DNA of 64,000 nucleotides, taken from assembly GCA_016490735.1 (NCBI GenBank), contig JAEMWC010000155.1:646001-710000 (forward strand), in the 5' to 3' direction. The DNA is from Pachyseris speciosa (taxonomy: Eukaryota > Cnidaria > Anthozoa > Scleractinia > Pachyseridae). The position numbers were made by a program, and so were the translations under genes. Shown here piece by piece: positions 55,165-64,000 of this stretch; position 1 is the first letter of the stretch; each line of letters begins with the position of its first letter. The notes beneath the pieces are model-generated. The model saw only the letters and a list, made by a program, of their open reading frames with translations. It was not told the DNA's origin and searched no databases.

Positions 55165-55888
55165 AGGGCGTGTTTATATGGTGTCAGGTACTTGAGACAA
55201 CGCTCCCCTGAGTTACCCTGGGCAAGCTATTTTTCGACTTGCTTCTGTGAAAAGTTCTACCAACCGGTTACATGAGTTGGGCGAGACAATTCGGGTGGGT
55301 GAGACAACTCAGGGAGGTGAGTTGTCTCGTCACAGCAGGTAGGGTAACCCTGGCAAGCAGGACAACTTTTTCTCGTGTAAACACTTTGCCTTGCTTACGT
55401 ACCTGGGACGAAATGGCCCAAAATTCAATATGCGTATATATGAAAATATTTCGGTCCAATTTTTGGGTTGAAAACGCAAATTTATTTCAAGGAATTAAAT
55501 TTGAAAGGCAGCATTACCCACAGTGATCAGATAGTCCAGATGCAGTAGGGAGGAAACTGAAATGCAACAGCTATTCATAGTTTAATACATATGATGGTTT
55601 CATGACACTTCGAATTTGCTTCACCTTTGCTCTATAAAAGGGGAGTATTGAAGCAAAAATGAACCCAAGAAGGAAATTTTCAATCCATATTGACGATATT
55701 TCAATCAAAAAGTGACCAAGTACAAAGAAAGAAGGGCAAATAAAGATTTGTAAATTTAAGATGAGTTATGAATAACTAAGTAGGGTCAACTTTGTCTCAG
55801 TCACACAATTCTCATATTATAAATGCTTGGTAAAGTTGTTTCAAGGGGATGGTTGTCTCGGGTACCTGAGACCGTATAAACAGGCCCT
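55165..55888. mobile_element. 0.72 kb TIR element in PP2C intron 4
   Basis: AGGGCGTGTTTATATGGTGT then CAGGTAC at the left is mirrored by GGTACCTGAGACCGTATAAA then CAGGCCCT at the right. TGAGACAA / TTGTCTC words recur near both ends. Confidence 0.75.
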
Positions 55889-56525
55889 GAGTCAAATGTA
55901 GGCAGGTATCCCCTAGGGCCCCTAAAGAAAAAACATTTGAGAGAGAGACGGGCATTATGGAATTCATTGAAATACTCTTGTTTGGTCGGTTTCTTGTTTT
56001 TCTTCACTTGCGTTTCTTTGCTCAGAGTGGTCTTTATTCAAATGAAACCGTTGTTTTTTTTTTTTGTTTCAAATTTCCACTTTTTTTTTTTTTTTTTTAA
56101 TTTCTCCTTGAATAAAGATGAGCTGGCTCGCCACACAGTCACACAAATTGAAAACAAAAGTGGCGGACTATTTGCAGCACTTTCGTGCTCAAATGTAACA
56201 GTGTTGCTCATTGGTTTATGTCACAGCCTCAGCCAATCATATGCCCTGTTGAACGAGTCAATCATCTTCCTTGCTTTTCCATGGCTCGTTCGAAAACATT
56301 TGGAATTATATTTGACTGATTTTAGAGTTTCTTCTAGCAGCATTTACCTTTTGGAGTGATTTTTTGCAGCTTATTTTGCTCCTCTGTGCCCTGAGTGCCC
56401 TTTTATAAAATTTCAGTTAAGCATTTCCCAGAAAAGTGTGGCAATGCCGCAATGCCACAGTCTGGTAAGAATACTGATCATTAAATTGATACAACTTGCT
56501 TTTAGCTTCACTACTTTCATTTCAG

Positions 56526-56600
56526 ATGAACAGATGAAAGATGAAATGGCAGGAACAACAGCAATAGTTGTAATTCTCAAAAAATGAAAAAATATTTTGT
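56526..56600 (+). CDS. PP2C phosphatase, coding exon 5 (one-base frameshift)
   Basis: Acceptor TTTCAG, donor GTAAGT. It encodes DEQMKDEMAGTTAIVVIL, the conserved A-G-T-T-A strand. The run of six A at 56,579-56,584 puts a TGA in frame. Removing one A would restore an N-E-K-I-F-C ending and the phase needed by exon 6. Confidence 0.8.
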
Positions 56601-56677
56601 GTAAGTACAGCCTTTATTTTGGTATCTTTTGTTTTTAGCAGTGTTACATACAGTACTCATGAATTTGCAATACATGT

Positions 56678-57128
56678 ATACCTTAAAACCTCTTTTAAGC
56701 CCCCCGTCTCTATTAAACCCCCCTCTCTAATAAGTCCCCCCGTTTGGAAGTCGTTTTTTGTAATAAGCCCCCCCTCTCTAATAACCCACCCCCCCCCCCC
56801 CTCCATTTTGGGACATGAGATTTTGTAATGAGCCCCTCCTATTCCCTCTTACGAAATCCACTTCAGCAGCACTGTTGGTTTATTTTTTAAACAAATACAC
56901 ACTCAAACACATAATACTGTTTGTTGCTCTTTATTAAATAATCAAGTTTCACTGCAGTTGTTTCAAGTTTGGTACAAAAACTATCATAAGACAAAAACAG
57001 CATGTTTGAGATTTCAAATAAGCCCCCCCCCCCCCCCTCTATTAAGCCCCCCTCTCTAATAAGCTCCCTGTCAATGAGGCCTGAAATTAAATAAGCCCCC
57101 CGGGGGCTTAATAGAGCTTTTACGGTAT
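56678..57128. mobile_element. C-rich MITE, TAAGCCCCCC type
   Basis: ATACCTTAAAACCTCTTTTA at the left corresponds to TAATAGAGCTTTTACGGTAT at the right, inverted. The interior consists of repeated TAATAAGCCCCCC and TCTCTAATAA words. Confidence 0.7.
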
Positions 57129-57192
57129 CTTTCATTGGCAATGTTTCACGTTATTTGAGAATTTGTTGTGTCGTGTCTGTGTTATTTCTCAG

Positions 57193-57277
57193 GGAAATGT
57201 TGGTGACTCCAGAGCAATAGCATCTATGAAGGGAGCAGTGGAACAGCTTTCCTATGATCATAAACCCAGCAATGATG
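57193..57277 (+). CDS. PP2C phosphatase, coding exon 6
   Basis: Acceptor TTTCTCAG, donor GTAATG. It encodes GNVGDSRAIASMKGAVEQLS, then YDHKPSND. GDSRA and DHKP are PP2C motifs. Confidence 0.92.
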
Positions 57278-57720
57278 GTAATGTTGGGTACTTTCAAGCA
57301 ACATTGAATAAAATTACATTTTTTTAGTGATGGACAATCAGTTCAGGGAATACATATATACAGTGTACATATACATGTACATGTAGGTACTGCTAAACAA
57401 TATCTCAAAACCTTATCAGAGTACCCAAGGAACTGTAATGGGTGCCGAATTCCTGTGCTGTGGTACCTAAACTTTCACTGAACGTATTCTTGAACTATTG
57501 GCTGTGTGAATTTTTCCTTAATAAATGCCTAGTTGGCACAGTGTAACCTAGTGTAACTGTTCTTTGTGACTTGATGCAAGCTTGGGTCCGTGTTACAGTA
57601 CTCAAAATTTGTCCTCCGCTTCTTGCACACACAGACCGGCCTTACCAGTTGTTGACACACTTTTGTTATAGTTTGCAGTTCTAAGAAGATATATGTTCTT
57701 TTCTGTGTTTTGTTTTAAAG

Positions 57721-57777
57721 ATGAAACAAGAAGAATTATTGCTGCTGGTGGCTGGGTAGAGTTTAACAGAGTAAATG
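57721..57777 (+). CDS. PP2C phosphatase, coding exon 7
   Basis: Acceptor TTTTAAAG, donor GTGAGT. It encodes DETRRIIAAGGWVEFNRVN, the conserved E-x-x-R-I-x-x-A-G-G helix. Confidence 0.92.
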
Positions 57778-58675
57778 GTGAGTATGCGTTGTTATTGTAT
57801 GTGTTGTATCTTTTTTGTGAGAATGAATAACTTACATAAAAAACGATATGTGAACTGTGGATGAAAGAATAAAGTTGTGAATGATCATTGCACTTTCAGA
57901 CTTTATTTTCATTACTGTTTAAGGTAATTCCTCTGAAATAAAAGGGACTATAGATTTTTGTCCACTAAATATTTATCATATGAGAATTTCAATTTTGAAA
58001 GAAGGGTTTTTTTTTTTTGGGGGGGGGGGTGCCCATGCTCATTTACATGTAGGAGCAGTGAGGCATTGAAAATGGCTTATTTTGGGATTATTGAATGCTT
58101 GTTATGAAGATTTATGAAAATGCATTCCAAGCTATGTGAACCAGACTCATGAGAACATGCATTAAACTACAGTGGTGTCTACAGCCAGTACATTGTGTCA
58201 GACACAAATAAACATTTTAAGTTTTATTTAGACATAAAGCTAAATCCTTAATTAAAAATTGAATCCAAATTTCTTGCCATGGTTACCAAACTGCAAAACA
58301 GAAACCACCACAGTATATCTGCTATTTTCCTTATTAATAATTATTAAATTTTCAGCAATAGAAATCAGATCTGTCTTTCCTCATGCAAAGTTGTTTGTAA
58401 TGACCGGAAAAAAAGGTGGGGTGCCCATGCTAATGACGGCATAACTTATGCACAGTAAGGATGCGCGATGCAAGGAATCACGTTAAGTAGTGTTCATAAC
58501 TGCGGTGTTCATTCACAACTTTAAAGTTTTTTTGTGTTGGCCTAACAGTACTGTATTTTGATAAATCATCCCAGTTTTTTAATAGTCTTGTTTGATGGTG
58601 GTAACAGTTTTATTTTGTTTAGTTGTTATTTTTAACATGTCAAAATTATCACGTTTTTGCTGTTTTCAACTACAG

Positions 58676-58759
58676 GTAACCTGGCTTTATCAAGAGCCCT
58701 TGGAGATTTTTGCTTTAAAAAGAATGACAAAAAGCCAGCAGAAGAACAGATTGTTACAG
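58676..58759 (+). CDS. PP2C phosphatase, coding exon 8
   Basis: Acceptor ACTACAG, donor GTACAT. It encodes NLALSRALGDFCFKKNDKKP then AEEQIVT. The N-L-x-x-S-R-A-L-G-D motif is intact. Confidence 0.92.
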
Positions 58760-58880
58760 GTACATGTTCATTGAATTGTTCCCCATCTCACAGATCACCT
58801 AGCCACATAGCCTCCTTTACCTGTACGTGTTGGACCTAAGACAAGCTACTGAAACATGCATTAATTTTATTCTTATGTAG

Positions 58881-58946
58881 CGTTTCCTGATGTTATACAG
58901 AAGGATATTACTCCAGATCACGAGTTTCTAGTCCTAGCTTGTGATG
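58881..58946 (+). CDS. PP2C phosphatase, coding exon 9
   Basis: Acceptor TATGTAG, donor GTGGGT. It encodes FPDVIQKDITPDHEFLVLAC then D, leading into the metal-binding CDG motif split with exon 10. Confidence 0.92.
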
Positions 58947-59310
58947 GTGGGTACTCTTCAACATCGTTCTTCTTTTAACTGATAAGAGTTATGATAATGT
59001 TGCACAAGCTGCTTCTGCCCGCTCAGCCAGTGCGTAACTTTGCTTCTGTGTGAAAATAAGCAATAAGAAGTATCACTACTCCGTCTTTGATGGGATGCTA
59101 GTCCCTCAGAAGATGATGTCCAACAGTCTGCTGTTTTTTGTACCCATGTATACCCCAATAGTGGATTGGATGAATTCCTGAAGCTGTCAAACATGATTTA
59201 CCGTAGACAGTGCTGGTTGATGTTTTCCAAGTATTGAATAACTTGCAAAATTAGCATTTTGAACATGTTGGTTTTGAAAAGATGAGTTGAGTCTGTCAAC
59301 TGTTTTGTAG

Positions 59311-59390
59311 GTATCTGGGATGTCCTATCCAATCAAGAAGTGTTAGATTTTGTGAGAATAAGAATTGCGCAAGGAATGGAACCTGACCAG
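59311..59390 (+). CDS. PP2C phosphatase, coding exon 10
   Basis: Acceptor TTTTGTAG, donor GTATAG. It encodes IWDVLSNQEVLDFVRIRIAQ and GMEPDQ. D-G-I-W-D-V is the metal-ligand loop. It ends in phase 0. Confidence 0.92.
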
Positions 59391-59694
59391 GTATAGTTAG
59401 TAGTAGTTGTGGGAGGTTATGTGTATTTTACTCTACTAAGACATGGAGGTGATTTAGTATTGTTTTAAAAGTTGGTGGCCTCAACCTGCCTAAGATGAGG
59501 TCTTTATGCTTAACATCAATTAATAATAGTCATTGTAAAGTTCAAATTAACAAAAATAGTGTGTTTCTTTTTTGGTGTTAAACATTAAAGCAACATTATT
59601 TAGCACACAAAGTCATCAAACAAAACTGAAGAAGTACATGTACATGTGGGGAAAAACAAGTAATGTTGCATGAGAAGTGTCTAAAGCCTCAGAA

Positions 59695-60128
59695 TTAAAG
59701 GGAATCTCCACTCTTACAATAAATTCACGCTGAATTGATGGAAATAATTACTAGATTACAAATTTTGTTTTAAAACGTGCATATAACACTTAAGTGTACA
59801 AAAAATGGACATCATCATCACCTATTTTCACTGTTAAGTTTCATGGGTGGCACCATTTTGGATTTGGTGACGCACGATGGTTGCAGCTATTGTCAGGAAG
59901 CAAATGAAGCAGAAAATCCTTTGTGTTAAACAATAGCACAATCATCACACGCGTCATCAAATCCAAAATGGCCACGCTCGTGAAATTTAACAGCGAAAAT
60001 GGGCGATGATGATATCCATTTTTTGTACACTTTAATAAATGTTATATCCACATTTTAAAACAAAATTTGAAATCTAGCAATTATTACCTACAATTTAGCA
60101 TCAATTTGAGAGTAGAGGTTCCCTTTAA
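59695..60128. mobile_element. TTAA-flanked fold-back MITE in PP2C intron 10
   Basis: TTAAAGGGAATCTCCACTCT at the left corresponds to AGAGTAGAGGTTCCCTTTAA at the right. The arms of ~190 bp share AATTTTGTTTTAAAA, AAAAAATGGA and CCAAAATGG-type words inverted. TTAA at both edges suggests a piggyBac-type MITE. Confidence 0.75.
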
Positions 60129-61328
60129 GACCCAATTTGAACAGGAAAGCAATACTATAAGACAACGATTTAACCTTTTTAAACTAAAAAACATTTAAGA
60201 TAAACATTAGATGGAAACACAGCTCAAAGAGCCATATCCAGTTTTCTTTTTCAGCTTCAGATTTTCTCAAATCACAGATCTCAAGCCTGATGACTCCCTT
60301 TAGGGCTTCTTTAGCTAAGTCCCCAAAGTTTGGTCAAATCTAAAGAGAGCGTTGTTGTTTAATCAAATGCGATGGACTGCTTGCGAAAACAACCACAACA
60401 GTCCTTCATTGTCTCAGCCACAACAACAACAACTTTATTTTTTTGCCCCTTACAAATACAAAGGTGAATTTTACAAACAATGAAATTAAATAAAGAAAAA
60501 GGAACTAGAAGGCCAAATTACAAGAAATAAATGACAATATTAAGGTCGGAGAACACACATACACAAACTGCACATCACACAGCACAACACATTAATAACA
60601 CAATTAGATCTACCTAACATAAATGAACACAAAAGACGCTCAGAGCAGCAAATAAAGTCATATAAAGAATAAATGTGATACCGATTAAATGCATTGTGTC
60701 TATAATACAGACAACAAATGCAAAGAGTCGTTGATGTACTTGTAATATTTCAATATAATTCTATATCATCTTCAGACTGAAGTGACATACAGGTAGCAGA
60801 AATTTAAATACTGTAAGATGGTCATATAAAGCCACCTACTATACTTGCCAGTTCTTTCCAGAAAATGTTTGTTCTCAGATTTCCAAAAGTCTGACAACTT
60901 CAGAGTAGTTGAGCCCTTCTACCCAACAGTGCTGTTTTAGTTTTTGAGATTGTTGATGAAATACCAAGTGTGACAGTTCAATTCAGATTTGTTTAATTAA
61001 TGCAATTTCCAACTTTGAATGGTGGGTGAAATCCTAAACATATCTAAATTAGGGTCATTGAATATTACTCTCTTACTTAAATCATGTTCAAGTTTGTCAG
61101 AACATTTGCATCTTTTTCTTAAATTTTATTTGAAGGCTTTGCAGCAGGGCTGTCATTGCAAGCCGTCATCCGGCTTTTATAGCTGGCTTAACTATAGCAA
61201 AATCAGTTGGCTACTCAGTCTCAAAATGAGTAAAACATAACAGCTTTTGGAAGAATTGCTTGATTTTTGACCAGTTACTTTCTCTGAGAGACCATCGTCT
61301 GAAACCTTAATGATAACCCTGTTGCAGT
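60129..61328. other. PP2C intron 10, no exon seen
   Basis: AT-rich with CAACAACAACAACTTTATTT and similar short repeats near 60,420. No coding segment recognised. Confidence 0.5.
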
Positions 61329-61727
61329 ACAGTAAAAACCTGCAACTAAGAACCTAAATTTTTGGGAAGTAGCCTAAACAGGTTCTTATATAAATGGTAG
61401 TTAACACAATTTTAGGCTACTTAGGTTCTTAAAATAGGTTCTTAATTCTGGAGAAAAGCAAATAAAACTCAGCTGCAAAACAAGATGGTTATTGGCCTAT
61501 TTTCTATTTTCAATTAAAAAAACTCATTTTTACAGTAATGAGAATCTGCTTTTTTCTTCAAATAGGATTCTTGCACTGCAGCTGTAATGTACTAAATATG
61601 ATTTTAGAAAATAAGAACCTGTTTTCAATTTTTAGGCTAAATAGGTTCTTGTTTATAGGGGGTATAAAATCCAAATTTTAGGCTAACAGGTTCTTAATTT
61701 TCAGGTTCTTAGTTGCAGTTTTTCTGT
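61329..61727. mobile_element. MITE with repeated AGGTTCTTA words
   Basis: ACAGTAAAAACCTGCAACTA and AGAACCT at the left are mirrored by AGGTTCTTAGTTGCAGTTTT and TCTGT at the right. Inside, TTTTAGGCTAA.AGGTTCTTA and its complement recur five or more times. Confidence 0.8.
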
Positions 61728-61798
61728 TATTCCTATAGTCCTGTTTCTTTGTTTGTGTTTGTTTGTTTTTTAAGCTTAAAATGTAATTTTTATTTTAG

Positions 61799-61987
61799 AT
61801 CTGTGAAGAGCTCCTTACACGGTGTCTGGCACCTGACTGTCAAATGGGTGGACTAGGCTGTGATAACATGACAGTTATTATAGTGTGTTTCCTACAAGGA
61901 GGGACGTACGAAGAACTGTCTCAGAAGTGCTCAAGACCAAGTGACTCTAGTTCGTATAATGGCAATTCAGCACCACTTTATTCTTGA
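61799..61987 (+). CDS. PP2C phosphatase, last coding exon
   Basis: Acceptor TATTTTAG. 63 codons including stop: [35 protein letters not shown], then a Ser-rich tail ending in SAPLYS. C-D-N-M-T-V supplies the last metal ligand (Asp). The tail is short for the family but complete. Confidence 0.93.
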   Translation: MCEELLTRCLAPDCQMGGLGCDNMTVIIVCFLQGGTYEELSQKCSRPSDSSSYNGNSAPLYS

Positions 61988-64000
61988 CTTGGAATGCTAG
62001 CATGGATCTGTTTGCATTGAAGGTGTGATTTCATCTTAAAACCAGCATTGCGGCCACTTTCCATAGAATTAATGCTCTGCAATATAAGCTTACCAGTTTT
62101 ATTACCATGGTAACATACTGGGTTCCAGTATAGACGTCATCAGACATTTCATTTGCATATTCTACTCATTTTTCAAACTTAATTATCTTCGGAACCAATG
62201 CAGATATTTGCAAACGGTAAACGGCATTTTCCAAGGGGTAAAAATGTGATCATAGTGGCACTTTAAAGTATTGATTGTATTGTTTAGTTTATTGATGTAC
62301 GTGGACAGGAAGGGTCTGAGAACCTGTAACCTGCGATCAGGCATTCTTTTTCTTTTGTGCAGGGGGGGGGGGGGGAGGGGAGAAAAAAGGTACACCCCCT
62401 CCTCCCCTCAGTGACATGTAGAGAATATAGGGAGAGGGCATGATTTCAGGCTAGAGAACCTGCTACTGCTCACCCTTCCACTGTTATTTAATATTCTCCA
62501 CTAATTCTGTTCTTTCTCTTTGCAGAAGCCAACACTTGGGAAAGCCTTATTGCTCCATCTATTTGGACCAGTTTGTTTCAATGCATGATAGGTTTTATAC
62601 GAATGGAGTAAATGACTGGAAAAAGGGCACAACTACAGATAGAGAATACACCTTTTTCAGGGATTATTTTTAACTTTCACCAAAGCACATGCTGTTATGC
62701 AGACAGTCTAAGAAGATTTCTTCACACATCAGCATTCTTGACGTCAAGGGAAGTTGGTTGCTACAGAATCGATCAACTGTGTGAAAGTGGAATTTTAACC
62801 TAGCAATGTTTTTGTTTTGTATGAATGATATTTTACATTGGATATTTAGTAAGGTACTAATTAATTTCACCAGGATTGCGATTCTGAAGTGAATGTGTGA
62901 TGTGAAGGAATTGTGTCTGTCTGTGAGTCAGTGAGACACAAATGCGGGGTACATGGTGCGACGGCTTGAGGCCAAAACAAAAGAAACCGCGCGCCCATTT
63001 CCATTCTCATCTGTGGACAAATGTTACATCAGTTTTTCCTTCAGGCACAAGATGTCTAAAATAGCCTGCAATTCATCACCTCTGTATTTATATGTTGCAA
63101 AAACATTGGGCCTCTTCCTTTGAAGTGACATCAACACATTTCTATTGTGTTCCCAGTACTTGACGATTTTAATTCTAGCGTGACTGGAAATCCCTCTCTT
63201 ACCGCTGGGAATACCATTTGAAAATGAAATATGATGTGGTTGAAAGCTACACAAGGACTTCGCGATGATCAGAGGATCGATTCAACATCGAAGAGTTTGG
63301 ATTGGACAGTGCAGTGAATTCTGGAGTTTTGTGCGATTTTAGTGTTTTTATTCTTTGTTTTGAGCTTAAAGCAATCATTGTGATCCATCAAAACATGGTT
63401 TCTTAGTTAGAATTAGTTTGAAGTTACTTTTTTTATTTTTCCTGATTTTAAGTTACGCTGCTTTCCGTGGTTACATCCATTGCATCAGTTTGTTTAATGC
63501 ATCCCTTTAAGTCTCAAGATGTAATGAATATTGTTACTCTTCCGTCTTACATCACTTTCTTGTCATTTAAACGGTTGATAAAAAAGAGTGATTTTAGCAA
63601 ACCCTTGTAACTAAGTGTTGTACAATCAATGGACGCCTGTTGTCTTGAACCTCTTGCGCTTTGTCGAACAGAAAGTCCCCTTTGGTACTTGCATGCATAG
63701 TTTTTTTTACTACTGTCCATCTTGAACTCCCGGTGTCTAAAGCATTTCACGTTTGCTTGAGTGAAAACATCCTTTCGAACAAACGTTCTTTTGCCCGTCT
63801 ACTATAATGCAATACTACCATACTGCAATATAAGATTTACAGCAAGCTTATGTTAAAATAAAGCGTAGGACCCTGGCTGCCGAAGACGGTTATGTTTAAA
63901 ATGCCAGCCAGCCTCTACATAATAGTCTGCATACAGGCTCTTCATTTGGGCAATACAGAGAGGATGCGATTAATGGCGCACGGTCAAAAGCTATGGAATT
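61988..64000 (+). other. 3' UTR and flank of the PP2C gene
   Basis: No further coding exon is seen. A possible 3' UTR acceptor (TTTGCAG) lies at 62,525 and a G run at 62,362-62,373. AATAAA at 63,857-63,862 is a possible poly(A) signal; its assignment to this gene is inferred. Confidence 0.35.

Overview
This is intron-rich, AT-rich animal DNA packed with transposable elements. Spliced host genes whose closest relatives are metazoan (a TBC1D1/TBC1D4-type Rab GAP, a PPM-family protein phosphatase, an apolipoprotein-L-like gene) sit among Penelope-like retroelement ends, many terminal-inverted-repeat (TIR) elements and microsatellites. The repertoire fits an anthozoan cnidarian, probably a stony coral or sea anemone. 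The organism is inferred from gene and repeat content, not proven.

Layout, left to right. (1) 1-12,941, minus strand: the first four coding exons of a TBC1D1/4-like gene (two PTB domains and the following Cys motif). The Rab-GAP catalytic domain lies beyond the left edge. Its introns hold a convergent two-ORF unit (1-1,624), a small TIR element (2,298-2,661), a 1.8 kb TIR element (4,134-5,913) and a 2.3 kb TIR element (8,226-10,555) that carries a coiled-coil ORF and a nested 0.8 kb TIR element. (2) 12.9-31 kb: intergenic repeat territory. It holds nested MITE and SINE copies, four long (TA)n arrays, a four-unit ~575 bp tandem array, two Penelope-like 3' ends, a pair of decayed antisense-overlapping ORFs (one THAP-like), a 2.1 kb (CCGTTAG)-rich TIR element, a minisatellite split by an insertion, and two hAT-like MITEs with 8-bp target-site duplications (TSDs). 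(3) 31.4-39.5 kb, plus strand: a 2.6 kb TTAA-flanked element, then an apolipoprotein-L-like gene whose intron holds a second TTAA element, a MITE and a 440 bp palindrome. Its last exon contains four one-base frameshifts, each in a homopolymer. (4) 39.6-44 kb: MITEs and a third, longer Penelope-like 3' end with a GIY-YIG domain. (5) 44.1-62 kb, plus strand: a PPM/PP2C phosphatase gene traced across eleven coding exons from an N-myristoylation-type start to the stop. A 5.5-6.2 kb intron holds a second copy of the convergent two-ORF unit. Exon 3 is present twice within a near-direct duplication that differs mainly by single-base indels, and exon 5 has a one-base frameshift in an A run.

Two themes stand out. 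First, the same pair of unrecognised, convergently arranged ORFs occurs twice, 49 kb apart, each time in an intron of an unrelated gene. The two copies are deeply diverged, but the order, orientation and key motifs are kept. This is the best candidate for an undescribed mobile or multicopy system. Second, homopolymer frameshifts in otherwise well-preserved exons, together with the indel-rich duplication, point to residual long-read assembly error or unpurged haplotypes, which matters for anyone using this window for gene models.
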